Source: Symsagittifera roscoffensis
Lineage: Eukaryota > Xenacoelomorpha > Acoela > Convolutidae
DNA: 64,000 nt
NCBI RefSeq assembly: GCF_963678635.1
Contig: NC_087062.1
Span: forward strand, 2,046,001-2,110,000
Direction: 5' to 3'
A program made the translations under genes and the position numbers. The notes beneath the pieces are model-generated. The model saw only the letters and a program-made list of their open reading frames with translations. It was not told the origin of the DNA and ran no database searches. Positions 32,335 through 42,342 of the stretch are shown here, in pieces (within the stretch, counting starts at the first letter, position 1; each line of letters opens with the position of its first letter).

Positions 32335-33215
32335 TTTTTGCATCTTGTCAAAAAACTCACACAATTTTAGCACTTTGTAGAAAAAATTGTAACACATTTC
32401 GCATTTTATTGAAAAAAGTAACACTTTTTTTGCATTTTGTCGAAAAAAATGAAACTCTTTTCGCATCTGGTCAAAAAAATTGAAACACTTTTTGCGTTTT
32501 ATCGAAAAAAGTAAAACACTTTTCGTATTTTGTCGAAAAAAGTGAAACACTATTCGCATTTGTAGGAAAAAAAAGAAAAACTTTTTGCATAAAAAATTGA
32601 AACACATTTCCCATCTTGTCAAAAAAATTGAAACACCTTTTGCATTTTATCGAAAAATGTAAAACACTTTTTGCACTTTGTCGAAAAAAGGGAAACCCTT
32701 TTCGCATTTGTAGAAAAAGAAACACTTTTCGCATCTTGTTAAAAAAAGTGAACCAATTTTTGCGTCTTGTCAAAAAAAATTGAAACTTTTTTTGCATTTT
32801 GTCAAAACAATTGAAACACTTTTTGCATTTTATCGAAAAAATGTAAAACACTTTTCGCATTTGTAGGAAAAATATGAAACACTTTTCGCATCTTGTAAAA
32901 AAAAGTGAAATACTTTTCGCATTTCGTCAAAAAAGTTGAAACACTTTTCGCATTTTATCGAAAAAAGTAAAACACTTTTCGCATTTTGTCGAAAAAAGTG
33001 AAACATTTGTAGGATAATAGGAAAAAAGTGAAATACTTTTCGCATCTTGTTAAAAAATGTGAACCACTTTTCGCGTCTTGTCAAAAAAAAATTGAAACTT
33101 TTTTGCATTTTGTCAAAACAATAGATACACTTCTAACATTTTGTCAAAGAAATTGAAACACTTTCTACACCTTGTTAAAAAACTTGATACATTGTTTGTA
33201 ACTTCTTGAAAATCA
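32335..33215. repeat. Minisatellite, about 32-bp degenerate unit
   Basis: About 27 imperfect copies of a unit resembling gaaacacttttcgcattttg followed by tcgaaaaaagt. Variants with attttat, atcttgtc or a short tgtaggaaa insertion are interleaved. Three overlapping minus-strand open frames across it encode only repeats of Phe/Lys-rich sequence and are by-products of the repeat. Confidence 0.92.
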
Positions 33216-33610
33216 AAAGAAATATAAACCTTTCTTTCATGTTTGAAAAAAAATTTTGCAAATTTTTGACATCGGTGAGTTTTTTGCTAATTTTTGCTTA
33301 TTTTGTAAACATATCAGAGAAAATAGATGGATTATCAAAAAATTTTTATTAAAAAATTCACTTGATTACTATTTACAAATCCATAACCATCAATAAAACA
33401 GTCAATTACTCTTAACAACTCATATTCATATTGTGAGTTTTGTACTCTACGAACTCTTTCTAGAAAAGCTGAACAAATAGTTTGTGTGGAAGCTAGTTTC
33501 TGGTAATAACATAAATAGTGACGTCTGAATTTTTGCATAACAGTCTTTTCTTTGCAACAGTTGGTATTTTTTCTGCTCCGTTCCTTTTCAAATTGTGATG
33601 AACAGCAAGG
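33216..33610. other. AT-rich stretch, only a doubtful minus ORF
   Basis: A minus-strand open frame of 67 codons (33335-33538; SAFLERVRRVQNSQYEYELL) has no recognisable motif. It could be a shifted continuation of the small gene to its right. Confidence 0.25.
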
Positions 33611-33932
33611 TCAAGTTGATTGAAAACTTCGCCAGTTGATGAAATAATATTCTAATAAAATATGTATTTGTACAGAATGTAAAGACAGTTGTTGATTTGG
33701 TATGTGAACTGAAAACTACTATATCGTTGTAAAGTTTGATCGAAAGATGAAGAATCAGAAGTATGTAGAACTTACAATTTTCCAAAGAACAGTAAGAATT
33801 GTGGGTAGAGACACAAAAAAAATTGGTTACTATATATTTTTCGTAAAAATCACTGGGAACGGACATAAATAGCGATTTTTGACAATAATCTGAATAAAAG
33901 GTGAGAAGAGCTTGACACTGAGCTGCAGTCAT
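33611..33932 (-). CDS. Possible spliced small gene (84 residues, one 67-bp intron)
   Basis: Minus strand. ATG at 33932-33930 opens a frame (MTAAQCQALLTFYSDYC). At 33775 it meets a consensus donor GTAAGT, and a pyrimidine-flanked acceptor TTTTCAG ends at 33709. Removing this 67-bp segment keeps the frame open into exon 2 and to TGA at 33613-33611. Exon lengths are 157 and 98 bases, a multiple of three together. A TATATAAA box lies about 33 bases upstream of the ATG. The intron size equals that of the protease intron at 45869. The product is not recognised; it lies head-to-head with Polinton copy A and could be an element gene. Confidence 0.3.
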
Positions 33933-33964
33933 GTGAAACAATGAGTTTTGCTGAGATTTGTAGA

Positions 33965-33972
33965 TTTATATA
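33965..33972 (-). promoter_or_regulatory. TATA box of the possible spliced gene
   Basis: TATATAAA on the minus strand, 33 bases upstream of the ATG at 33932, with CTCATTG initiator-like sequence between. Confidence 0.35.
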
Positions 33973-34284
33973 GGAACACTAACACCTACACATTTCGATA
34001 TTTGGAAATTTCACTCAAAAATTCCAATTACAGTTCCATTTCCTTTTATGGTTAAGTGAACGACTCATATTGTTTACTTTCAATTTCATTTAATCTCGAA
34101 ATCATTTCTCTCATTTCTCTTCATCTGATCAGTCTGTTCTCCTATTGAAAAAAATACTCAAGAAAAGACACTAGTCCCAATTACTTTTAAATTCTTTAAA
34201 AATCAAACAATAATTGGGAGACTTGCTTGGTCCCAAAAATCCTACAAGGGGAAATTTTATTTTGAACCCTGCTTTCAACTATTC

Positions 34285-34638
34285 ATGGAAAATGAGTTGG
34301 GACTAGTTGAAAAAAGACAGCAAGTCTATCTTGGTGAAAAAGAAGGAGAAGCAATCTCGGCAATTAGAAATACTGTTATTCAGGACGCTGAAAACCTTGG
34401 ACTCGTTCCTATATTGGAACTCACTTCTGACAAGGAGTCAACCATTGACCAGGAGCTTGCCAGCTGCAACAATGTTTATGACATAGCAACTAACAATAGA
34501 AGACAAATTTGGGTCACGATCAAGAAGTACAATGTTAACAAACCTCCCTACATTCAGATTCGACTGTTCACCGCAAAAGGGAATGAAGCAATGAAACAAG
34601 TTGCCTATGTCAACTTGAATTTGAAAGAATTCAAATAA
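34285..34638 (+). CDS. Polinton conserved protein, possibly PC4-like, copy A
   Basis: 117 codons, uninterrupted. The C-terminal half reads NRRQIWVTIKKYNVNKPPY then IQIRLFTA and VAYVNLNLKEFK. An RxVxVxIxxY / IxIRxF / LxLxEF pattern like this occurs in the PC4 (SUB1) single-stranded-DNA-binding fold, which would suit a replication accessory role; this is inference. The start at 34285 is the first ATG and is conserved in copy B. It differs from B at several residues. Ends TAA at 34636-34638. Confidence 0.45.
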   Translation: MENELGLVEKRQQVYLGEKEGEAISAIRNTVIQDAENLGLVPILELTSDKESTIDQELASCNNVYDIATNNRRQIWVTIKKYNVNKPPYIQIRLFTAKGNEAMKQVAYVNLNLKEFK

Positions 34639-34712
34639 CTGTCCCAAATTTTGGAAGACTTTGTGTTCGTTGAGAACTGAAGTGTAGAACAAATTGTGTT
34701 AATTATGTTTTT

Positions 34713-35222
34713 TTGTCTTGTAATTTAACTATTCATCCTCAAAGTTATTTTTCATTTAGTATTGGTGTTGAACAGTATGAGTTGGGATATTGGTTTTTTA
34801 GGAAACTCAATTGTAAAATTCACACAATTTTGGCACTTTTTCATATTTTTATAGAAGAAAAGTCCCACAAAATTCCACTAACAATTATAAAATACCAAAA
34901 TTTACCAAACTTGCAGAATTTGGACGTAGACTCGCAAATATCTCATTTTGAATGGACTCTGCATAATAGTAGAAGAGACATTCAAATAGGATACCCATCT
35001 GATGCAAAAAAAAACAGAATTGTAGAATATCGTAGATATGGAAATCAATGGAAAAATAATCACTCTTTACAACTACAAAGAGAAAAATATGATAAATTAC
35101 TCGATATGCTTCGTTCATTACTAGATTATGTAGAGACCTTCACAAAATCTGGTATCATTATTGACGAATGCACTGTAGAAAATGACCATACAGAAAATGA
35201 ATGCAAATTTAGGAATTTTTGA
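34713..35222 (+). pseudogene. Conserved Polinton ORF of unknown function, copy A
   Basis: Open frame of 169 codons. The core starts around 34770 and includes SQISHFEWTLHNSRRDIQIG and LQLQREKYDKLLDMLRSLLDY, again loosely PC4-like in strand and helix order. In copy B the same sequence is cut by a frameshift near 39665, which argues that A keeps the better frame. The N-terminal part to about 34765 is probably not coding, as it is AT-rich leader. Confidence 0.4.
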
Positions 35223-35583
35223 GATTATTAAGCAAGACTTCCCATCTAAAACGAAACGTAAAAAATTATCTCTTTTCACCTGTTTTGTTTTAGACCCGGA
35301 CATAAATTCAAAAGAATTGGACCAAAAATTTCCTTTCGGAAGACTAATTGGATACGGAAATTCCTGTATGGATAATATTTGGAAAATCAAAATTTTTAGA
35401 CCACATTCAATTCTACATGACTCTGCTGGATCTGTGAAATCTACTACGAAAAAAGGTCCTGGGTATTGTTATGTTGCACCTAGTCTCCCCAGTTCATGCT
35501 TTCTTGGTCACGTGACTGGATTATTTTTCTGTTTATATGTTAAAATATTTGCTTCATATGTATATGCATTGTTTGGTTGTTAA
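35197..35583 (+). pseudogene. Conserved Polinton ORF (FEIIKQDFP family), copy A
   Basis: ATG at 35197 in a frame open to 35583. Conserved core: GIFEIIKQDFPSKTKRKKLS, FVLDPDINSKELDQKFPFG, IGYGNSCMDNIW and KKGPGYCYVAPSLPSSCFLG. The first half is kept in copy B, which breaks near 40030. It overlaps the previous frame by 26 bases and precedes the exonuclease-like gene. Product and role unknown. Confidence 0.45.
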
Positions 35584-35623
35584 TCATTTTAACCAAAAAG
35601 CTCCAGAGAAAACAGTTAAAAGA

Positions 35624-36072
35624 ATGAGTCTAGTTGTTTTGGATTTTGAATGTATTGAAAACAATATAGTGAAAGAAATGAGAGTTTATACGGATGGACA
35701 AACTATAGTATATTCCTTTCTCCCTCCCAAAACAATCAAACCAACATCCCAATCTTCTTGGTGTACAAAGCATCTTCATGGAATCGATTGGAGCAGTGAT
35801 TACGAAAATTATACTGAACTTCAAAAAATATTGAAAAATCTAGAAGCCACAGAAATGGAATTTTTTGCAAAAGGTTATGAAAAATGTAAGCTTCTGTCAG
35901 AATTTTTGGAAATGAAGGTTACTATTTTGGTTTGCCCTAAAGTTCATTTTTTGATATTCAAAGATAAAGAATATGATTGGAGGTGTAGCAACTAAACATT
36001 TTGTCATGCGAAGACTCTTCACTGTGCAGAAAGGAAAAAATTTGCATACGGAACATAGACTCGATTTTTTTA
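35624..36072 (+). pseudogene. Exonuclease-like Polinton protein, copy A
   Basis: Same gene as the intact copy at 40229. ATG at 35624 starts LVVLDFECIENNIVKEM; stops TAA at 35993-35995 and TAG near 36057 truncate the C-terminal Cys/His-rich part (FCHAKTLHCAERK). Confidence 0.5.
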
Positions 36073-36163
36073 AACAAATTTTAAATTATAACAAACCTTA
36101 ATGTACTACCATTTTCAAACTTTAATTAAATTTTATTGTCTTCTTTTTCTTTTTAGAGTTAAG

Positions 36164-36424
36164 ATGGCCGATCGATGTGACAAGCCCGTCAATTTAGGAA
36201 ATTTTGTTTTTGATGAAGAAAATCATGAACGAAAATCATGGAAATTGTTTGGACGTACATGTAAAAGATCGCTTTTAGTTTTTTGTGCCATTTTTGTCAT
36301 AGTTTTGATGCTAGTATGTGCAATCGTTCGAATTATGTTATCCACAACATGTGAAGAAACAACAGTTCGGGTAGCTATCTTATCAAGTACAGTCTGTTAT
36401 ATTCAATCTTCTCCAAAGCTATGA
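36164..36424 (+). CDS. Polinton one-pass membrane protein, copy A
   Basis: 86 residues. ATG at 36164 follows a pyrimidine-rich tract ending ttttag, which looks like a 3' splice site, so an upstream 5' exon is possible. A charged N-terminus (FDEENHERKSWKLFGRTCK) is followed by one hydrophobic segment, SLLVFCAIFVIVLMLVCAIV, then TTCEETTVRVAILSSTV. Intact here, frameshifted in copy B. It precedes the packaging ATPase. Probably a membrane-anchored structural or assembly protein; role unproven. Confidence 0.5.
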   Translation: MADRCDKPVNLGNFVFDEENHERKSWKLFGRTCKRSLLVFCAIFVIVLMLVCAIVRIMLSTTCEETTVRVAILSSTVCYIQSSPKL

Positions 36425-37320
36425 ATAAAATAATATCTAGCAGAGAGCAAATTTTTATTTGCTTAATTGGACCAAGTAGATCTGAAAAATCTCATCTTGT
36501 TTTTGATTAGTACTTTTCAACCAGCATTCGACAAAAATTTTTGTTTTTCATCAACATTATCAAACTCTTTATAATCAAATGAAAAGAAAAAACCTAATAT
36601 TTATCCAAGGAGTAGGTTGTGACTTGCTTGAAAATCTTTCCAATAACGGGACTAAATATTTGCTTATAGTTGATGATTCCTGTGGAGAAATTTCAAACTC
36701 CAAACAATTTGTAAAAAAAATGCCACTGTTGGGAGACACAGGGGATTGAATACAATATACTTCAAACACAATTTATTTCATCAAAGCAAATTAGTAAGAG
36801 ATGTAGAGTTACAAAATACACACATAGTCTTGTTCAAGTCGCCGAGGGATGTTTTACAAATAAAAACTTTAAGTCAACAACTAGGTCTAGGATCTCACTT
36901 GAAAGAGTGGTATGAAGATGCAACATACGTTCCTTATGGTCATTTACATATTGCTGTAACCCCAAAAACAGTTCATTCACTTAGGTATTGCTCTAATAAA
37001 GGCTCAGTTTCAACAAAATTTTACTTACCAGCTGGAATAGAGAGAAAGTTTTTGGACGATGAGTACACAATATGTCGCTATTCGCCCAATAATTCAGTAT
37101 TTCCCTAAGACTTCGAAAACAAGTCATTCTCAATTGTCCAAAAGATTTCACTCAGCTTCTGAGCGAGTGTTTAGTAAACCTATTAAGACGAGAGCTCCGA
37201 GACTTTCGGAAAGGACGTAGTAAAATAACAAAAAGAACACAAAAGAAGAATTATTTTAAGTTCAACTAAAGGGATACAATTGATATTCATCATTACCCCT
37301 TTTGTCATTAAACGATTGAG
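36425..37320 (+). pseudogene. FtsK/HerA-type packaging ATPase, copy A
   Basis: Walker A region degraded to LIGPSRSEKSHL (the Gly of GKS replaced) near 36464; Walker B-like LLIVDDSC near 36662; later conserved VLFKSPRDVLQI (in 36746-37108) and SLRYCSNKGSVSTKFYLPAG. Stops near 36508 and 36748 and several frameshifts. This family pumps DNA into Polinton-type capsids. Confidence 0.75.
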
Positions 37321-37329
37321 ATAGTATAG

Positions 37330-37737
37330 AACTGTTTGTTTTATTTCGTACTCAGCTTATCAATCACAAAGTACACTTCCAATAAAACGAAAATTGGTGA
37401 CACAAATCAAGAAAAAGAGGAGACTAAACCAAAAAGTTTTGATTCAGTTTACAGTGCTGTTAATGCGAGGTTGAAAACGAGCAACAATTAGCACATTATT
37501 GATTTAATTTTGACTTCTCCTAGAATTAAACTCAGCCAATCAGACAATACTATTATAGATGATCGAGATACAAAAGAATCTATTAGAGACTTTGTGTGTG
37601 CACTAAAGCGAAAAAACACCAATTTTCCAGATATTTATTTTACTATTTTGGAAGCAACTCAACTTCCTCCTAAACTTGTTATTAACAAGAATGCCAAAGC
37701 AAAAGATAGAGAAACTTGGATCATTTTCAAAATCTGA
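37330..37737 (+). pseudogene. Conserved Polinton ORF between ATPase and integrase, copy A
   Basis: Readable from about 37400 (EKEETKPKSFDSVYSAVNARL), with a TAG near 37490, then SPRIKLSQSDNTIIDDRDTK and FVCALKRKN. Its last 47 bases overlap the integrase start in another frame. Function unknown; conserved in copies B and C. Confidence 0.45.
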
Positions 37738-38545
37738 AAAAGTAAGACTAAACAGATTGTACTCTAGGGGCAGAGCTGTGTACGGTTCTATTCAAAACTT
37801 GAGTAAAGCGAGTGGTTTATCAAAAAAGAAAGTAGAAACGTTTTTGCAAACCAAGACATCGTATACAAAATTTGGTCCACCAATCAGGTGTTTCCGAAAA
37901 CTTCAAGCTTTTTCTAAAAATATCAATTAAATCTGGTGTATGTACTTGGCTTTTGTGAACAAGTTAGCTAGTCAAAACAATGGAATCAAGAATTTATTAG
38001 TTGCTGTAGATACTTTTTCGAGATTTATCACAGTTCAAATCAAAGAATGAAAACAAAGTATGCCAAAGACACTTTACAAGCTTTCAGAAAAGTTTTGCAA
38101 GGAGAAAAACTTTGAAGTTAACTCAACAATGATTGAAATAAAAACTGCATTTGCAGAAAGAGCAATTCAGTCTTTAAAACATATAAATTATCGTTACATT
38201 GAAGATCATGGTGAAAAGATTGTCCACAAATTGCAGAAATTTGTTTCTATGTTGAACTGTCGCAAAAATCGATCAAACGAAAAATCTCCCAGAGATGTGA
38301 AAAACAGTGATTTCTTATCAATATTGTATAACAAACCATTCAAGAAATATACTAATTCAAAATTCCAAATTGGTGATAGAGTTAGAATTTCGAAGAAGGA
38401 TATTCCGTTCCAAAAAGGATACAAGCCACAGTGAACAGATAAAATTTTTGAAAATTCGGCAATATCTACAAACAAACCTCCTACATACATCATCAAAGAT
38501 CTCGAAAAAGTAGAAAATCTGGGAAAATTTTATGAAAAGAGCTGA
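37691..38545 (+). pseudogene. Polinton retroviral-type integrase, copy A
   Basis: ATG at 37691. DNA-binding-like N-terminus (SKASGLSKKKVETFL), core with IWCMYLAFVNKLASQNNG and LLVAVDTFSRF, the AFAERAIQS block with the catalytic Glu, and a C-terminal chromo/SH3-like YTNSKFQIGDRVRIS. Stops at 37928-37930 (TAA), about 38048 (TGA) and 38432-38434 (TGA). The segment expected to carry the second catalytic Asp is missing and the expected first Asp is Tyr, as in copies B and C. Confidence 0.8.
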
Positions 38546-38605
38546 GAAAATGTTCAGATTAAAGGTAAATCATTTTTTAAATTGAATTTCTATCGATCAG
38601 TTGTT

Positions 38606-38750
38606 ATGGATTCTTTTACTATTGAGCTAGTTTCAAATGCTTCTTTTAATTGTGATTCGAATAATAGTCTTAGCTCCTTTACAAACTTTCTACCCCAACA
38701 AATACATTTAAAAGGAGAATGGGAGCTGGCTATTTCAGAAATATTGTAGA
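38606..38750 (+). pseudogene. Penton/minor capsid protein, N-terminal stub, copy A
   Basis: ATG at 38606 starts MDSFTIELVSNAS, matching copy C at 49981. After about 48 codons the sequence runs into the duplicated leader of copy B, so the gene is cut by the tandem junction. Confidence 0.65.
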
Positions 38751-38929
38751 AATATCATTTCTCTTCATCTGATCAGATCTGTTCTCCTATTGAAAAAAGT
38801 ACTCAAGAAAAGACACTAGTCCCAATTACTTTGAATTCTAAATAAAATCAAACAAGAATTGGGAGAATTGCTTGGTCCCAAAAATCCTACAAGGGGAAAA
38901 CTTATTTTGAACCCTGCTTTCAACTATTC

Positions 38930-39283
38930 ATGGAAAATGAGTTGGGACTACTTGAAAAAAGACAGCAAGTCTATCTTTATGAAAAAGAAGGAGAAGCAAT
39001 CTCGGCAATTCGAAATACTGTTATTCAGGACGCTGAAATCCCTGGACTCGTTCCTATATTGGAACTCACTTCTGACAAGGAGTCAACTATGGATCAGGAG
39101 CTTGCCAGCTGCAACAAAGTTTATGACATAGCAACTAACAATAGAAGACAAGTTTGGGTCACGATCAAGAAGTACAATGTTAACAAACCTCCCTACATTC
39201 AGATTCGACTGTTCACCGCAAAAGAGAATGAAGCAATGAAACAAGTTGCCTATGTCAACTTGAATTTGAAAGAATTCAAATAA
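38930..39283 (+). CDS. Polinton conserved protein, possibly PC4-like, copy B
   Basis: 117 codons, uninterrupted, same limits as copy A with about eight substitutions, including RRQVWVTIKKYN and TAKENEAMKQVAY. Retention of an open frame in two duplicated copies, while neighbours decay, suggests either a recent duplication or residual constraint. Role inferred as in copy A. Confidence 0.45.
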   Translation: MENELGLLEKRQQVYLYEKEGEAISAIRNTVIQDAEIPGLVPILELTSDKESTMDQELASCNKVYDIATNNRRQVWVTIKKYNVNKPPYIQIRLFTAKENEAMKQVAYVNLNLKEFK

Positions 39284-39406
39284 CTGTACCAAATTTTGGA
39301 AGACTTTGTGTTCGTTGGGAACTGAAGTGTAGAACAAATTGTGTTAATTATGTTTTTTTGTCTTGTAATTTAACTATTCATCCTCAAAATTATTTTTCAT
39401 TTAGTA

Positions 39407-40088
39407 TTGGTGTTGAATAGTATGAGTTGGGATATTGGTTTTTTAGGAAACTCAATTGTAAAATTCACACAATTTTTTCCAGTTTTTCATATTTTTCTAG
39501 AAGAAAAGTCCCACAAAATTCCAATAACAATTATAAAATCCCAAAATTTACCAAACTGGCAGAATTTGGACGTAGACTCGCAAATATCTCATTTTGAGTG
39601 GACTCTGCATAATGGTAGAAGAGACATTCAAATAGGATACCCATCTGATGCCAAAAAAAACAGAACTTGTAGAATATCGTAGAAATGGAAATCAATGGAA
39701 AAATAATCAATCTTTACAACTACAAAGAGAAAAATATGATAAAGTACTCGATATGCTTCCTTTTTATTAGATTATGTAGAGACCTTCACAAAATCTGGTA
39801 TCATTTTTGCCGAAAGCACTGTAGAAAAAGAACATACAGAAAATGAATGCAAATTCAGGAATTTTTGAGATTATTAAGCAAGACTTCCCGTCAAAAACGA
39901 AAAGTAAAAAATTATCTCTTTTTACCTGTATTGTTTTGGACCCAGACATAAATTCAAAAGAATTGGACCAAAAACTTCCTTTTGGAGGACTAATTGGATA
40001 TGGAAATTCCTGTATAGATAATTTTTTTGGAAAATCAAAATTTTTAGACCACATGCATTTCTACATGACACTGCTGACACTCACCTAG
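39407..40088 (+). pseudogene. Conserved Polinton ORFs of unknown function, copy B
   Basis: Counterparts of 34713-35222 and 35197-35583. The first is frameshifted near 39665 and carries stops beyond; the second (ATG 39843, NANSGIFEIIKQDFP) runs to 40088, but its second half is frameshifted near 40030 and a stretch of about 40 bases is deleted. Confidence 0.4.
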
Positions 40089-40228
40089 TCTCCTCAGTTC
40101 ATGCTTTCTTGGTCACGTGACTGGATTATTTTTCTGTTTAAATGTTAAAATTTTTGCTTCATCAGTATATGCATTGTTTGATTGTTAATCATTTTACTCA
40201 AAAAGCTCCAGAGAAAACAGTTAAAAGA

Positions 40229-40678
40229 ATGAATCTAGTTGTTATGGATTTTGAATGTATTGAAAACAATATAGTGAAAGAGTTAGGAGTTTATAAGGAT
40301 GGACAAACTATAGTGCATTCCTTTCTTCCTCCCAAAAAAATCAAACCAACATCCCAATCTTCTTGGTGTACAAAGCATCTTCATGGAATCGATTGGAGCA
40401 GTGATTACGAAACATATACTGAACTTGGAAAAATATTGAAAAAACTAGAAGCCACAGAAATGGAATTTTTTGCAAAAGATTATGAAAAATGTAAGATTCT
40501 GTCAGATTTTTTGGAAATAAAGATTATTATTTTGGAGTGCCCTAAAGTTCAGTTTTTGATATTCAAAGATAAAGAATATGATTGGAGGTTCAGCAACTAC
40601 CCATTTTGTCATGCGAAAATTCTTCACTGTGCAAAAAGAAAAGCATTTGCATACGGAACATGGACTAGATTTTCTTAA
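40229..40678 (+). CDS. Exonuclease-like Polinton protein, copy B (intact)
   Basis: 149 residues, the best preserved gene of the Polinton cluster. ATG 40229 was chosen because conservation with copy A begins there. The N-terminus LVVMDFECIENNIVKELGVY has the D-x-E followed by a hydrophobic strand typical of DEDD-superfamily 3'-5' exonucleases. A Trp/His-containing centre (SSWCTKHLHGIDWSSDY) follows, and a C-terminal FCHAKILHCAKRKAF with a Cys/His cluster. The exonuclease assignment is inference from the first motif. It lies between the conserved unknown ORF and the membrane protein. No stops. Confidence 0.55.
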   Translation: MNLVVMDFECIENNIVKELGVYKDGQTIVHSFLPPKKIKPTSQSSWCTKHLHGIDWSSDYETYTELGKILKKLEATEMEFFAKDYEKCKILSDFLEIKIIILECPKVQFLIFKDKEYDWRFSNYPFCHAKILHCAKRKAFAYGTWTRFS

Positions 40679-40767
40679 ACAAATTTTAAATTATATTAAC
40701 CTTAATGTACTACCATTTTCAAATTTTAATTAAATTTTATTGTCATCTTTTTCTTTTTAGAGTTAAG

Positions 40768-41024
40768 ATGGCCGATCAATGTGACAATCCCGTAAATTTA
40801 GAAAATTTTGTTTTTGATGAAGAAAATCATGAACGAAAAACATGGAAATTGTTTGGACGTACGTGTAATAGATCTCTTTTAGTTTTTTTAAGCCATTTTT
40901 TGTTATGGTTTTGATGCTAGTATGTGCAATCGTTCGAATTATGTTATCCACAACATGTCAAGAAACAACAGATCGGGCAGCTATCTTATCAAGTACAGTC
41001 GGTTATATTCTCCAAAGTTATGAA
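40768..41024 (+). pseudogene. Polinton one-pass membrane protein, copy B
   Basis: ATG 40768 after the same ttttag tract. Frameshift near 40890 in the hydrophobic segment (poly-T run); the remainder MVLMLVCAIVRIMLSTTC is in the other frame. Confidence 0.5.
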
Positions 41025-41936
41025 TAAAATAATATCTACCAAAGAGCGAATTTTTCTTTGCCTAATTGGACCAAGTGAATCTGGAAAATCTCATCTTATT
41101 TTTGATTAGTACTTTTCAACCAGCATTCGACAAAGTTTTTTGTTTTTCATCAACATTATCAAACACTTTATGGTCAAATGCAAAGAAAAAACCTAAAATT
41201 TATCCAAGGAGTAGATTTTGACTTGATTGAAAATCTTTCCAATAACGGGACTAAATTTTTGCTTATAGTTGATGATTTCTGTAAAGAAATTTCAAACTCC
41301 AAACAATTTGTAAAAATTGCCACTGCTGGGAGACACAGGGGATTGAATACAATATAATTCAAACACAATTTATTTCATCAAAGCAAAATAGGAAGAGATG
41401 TAGAGTTACAAAATACACACATAGTCTTGTTCAAGTCGCCGAGGGATGTTTTACAAATCAATACATTAGGTCAACAACTAGGTCTAGAATCTCACTTGAA
41501 AGAGTGGTATCAAGATGCAACATCCGTTCCTTATGGCCATTTACATATTGATGTAACCCCAAAAACAGTTCATTCACTTAGGTATTGCTCTAATAAAGGC
41601 TCAGTTCCAACAAAATTTTATTTACCAGCTGGAATAGAGTCAAAGTTTTTGGACGATGAGTACACAATAGGTCGCTATTCGCCCAATATTTCCAAAAGTT
41701 TCCCTAAGACTTCGAAAACAATTCATTCTCAATTGTCTAAAAGATTCCACTCAGTTTCTGAGCGAGTGTTTAGAAAACCTATTATTAGAAGAGCTCCAAG
41801 ATTTTCAGAAAAAGACGTAGTAAAATATCAAAAAGAACACAAAAAAAATAGAATTATTTTAAGTTCAACTAAAGTGATACAATTACCCCTTTTGTTGGCT
41901 ATCATTACCCCTTTTGTCATTAAAAGATTGACATAG
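41025..41936 (+). pseudogene. FtsK/HerA-type packaging ATPase, copy B (near-intact)
   Basis: Walker A is intact: LIGPSESGKSHLIF (about 41063-41104). A one-base shift near 41107 and one TAA at 41355-41357 are the only obvious breaks. Walker B-like FLLIVDDFCKE lies near 41270, the sensor region FKSPRDVLQINTLGQQLG near 41430, then SLRYCSNKGSVPTKFYLPAG and a basic C-terminus ending at 41936. This ATPase translocates DNA into procapsids in Polinton-like elements and relatives. Of the three ATPase copies this is the most complete. Confidence 0.85.
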
Positions 41937-41959
41937 TATAGAACTGTTTGTTTTAATTC

Positions 41960-42342
41960 CGTACTCAGCTTATCAACCACAAAGTACACTTCCAATAAAG
42001 CAAAAATTAGAACAAAATCAAGAAAAAGAGGAGACTAAACCAAAAAGTTTTGATTCAGTTTACAGTGCTGTTAATGCGAGGTTTAAAACGAGCAACAATT
42101 AGCACATTATTGATTCAATTTTGACTTCTCCTAGAACTAAACTCAGCCAGTCAGACAATACTATTATAGATGATCGAGATACAAAAGAATCTATTGTAGA
42201 TTTTGTGTGTGCACTAAAGCGAAAAAAGACCAATTTTCCAGATATTTTTAAAACTATTTTGGAAGCAACTCAACTTCCTCCTAAACTTGTTATTAACAAG
42301 AATTCAGGGGCAAAAGATAGAGAAATTTGAATCATTTTCAAA
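41960..42342 (+). pseudogene. Conserved Polinton ORF between ATPase and integrase, copy B
   Basis: One frame from about 41950 (VLIPYSAYQPQSTLPIK) through KPKSFDSVYSAVNARF to a TAG near 42100, then SPRTKLSQSDNTIIDDRDTK to 42330. Apart from the stop the frame is open, so this copy shows the gene best. Unknown function. Confidence 0.45.

Noticed and set aside
32254-33108. Three minus-strand ORFs rich in Phe and Lys over the minisatellite
   Set aside because: They encode only the repeat in translation and have no independent coding signs.
32335-33215. CRISPR-like regular repeats
   Set aside because: Units are contiguous and degenerate with no unique spacers; the context is eukaryotic. It is a minisatellite.
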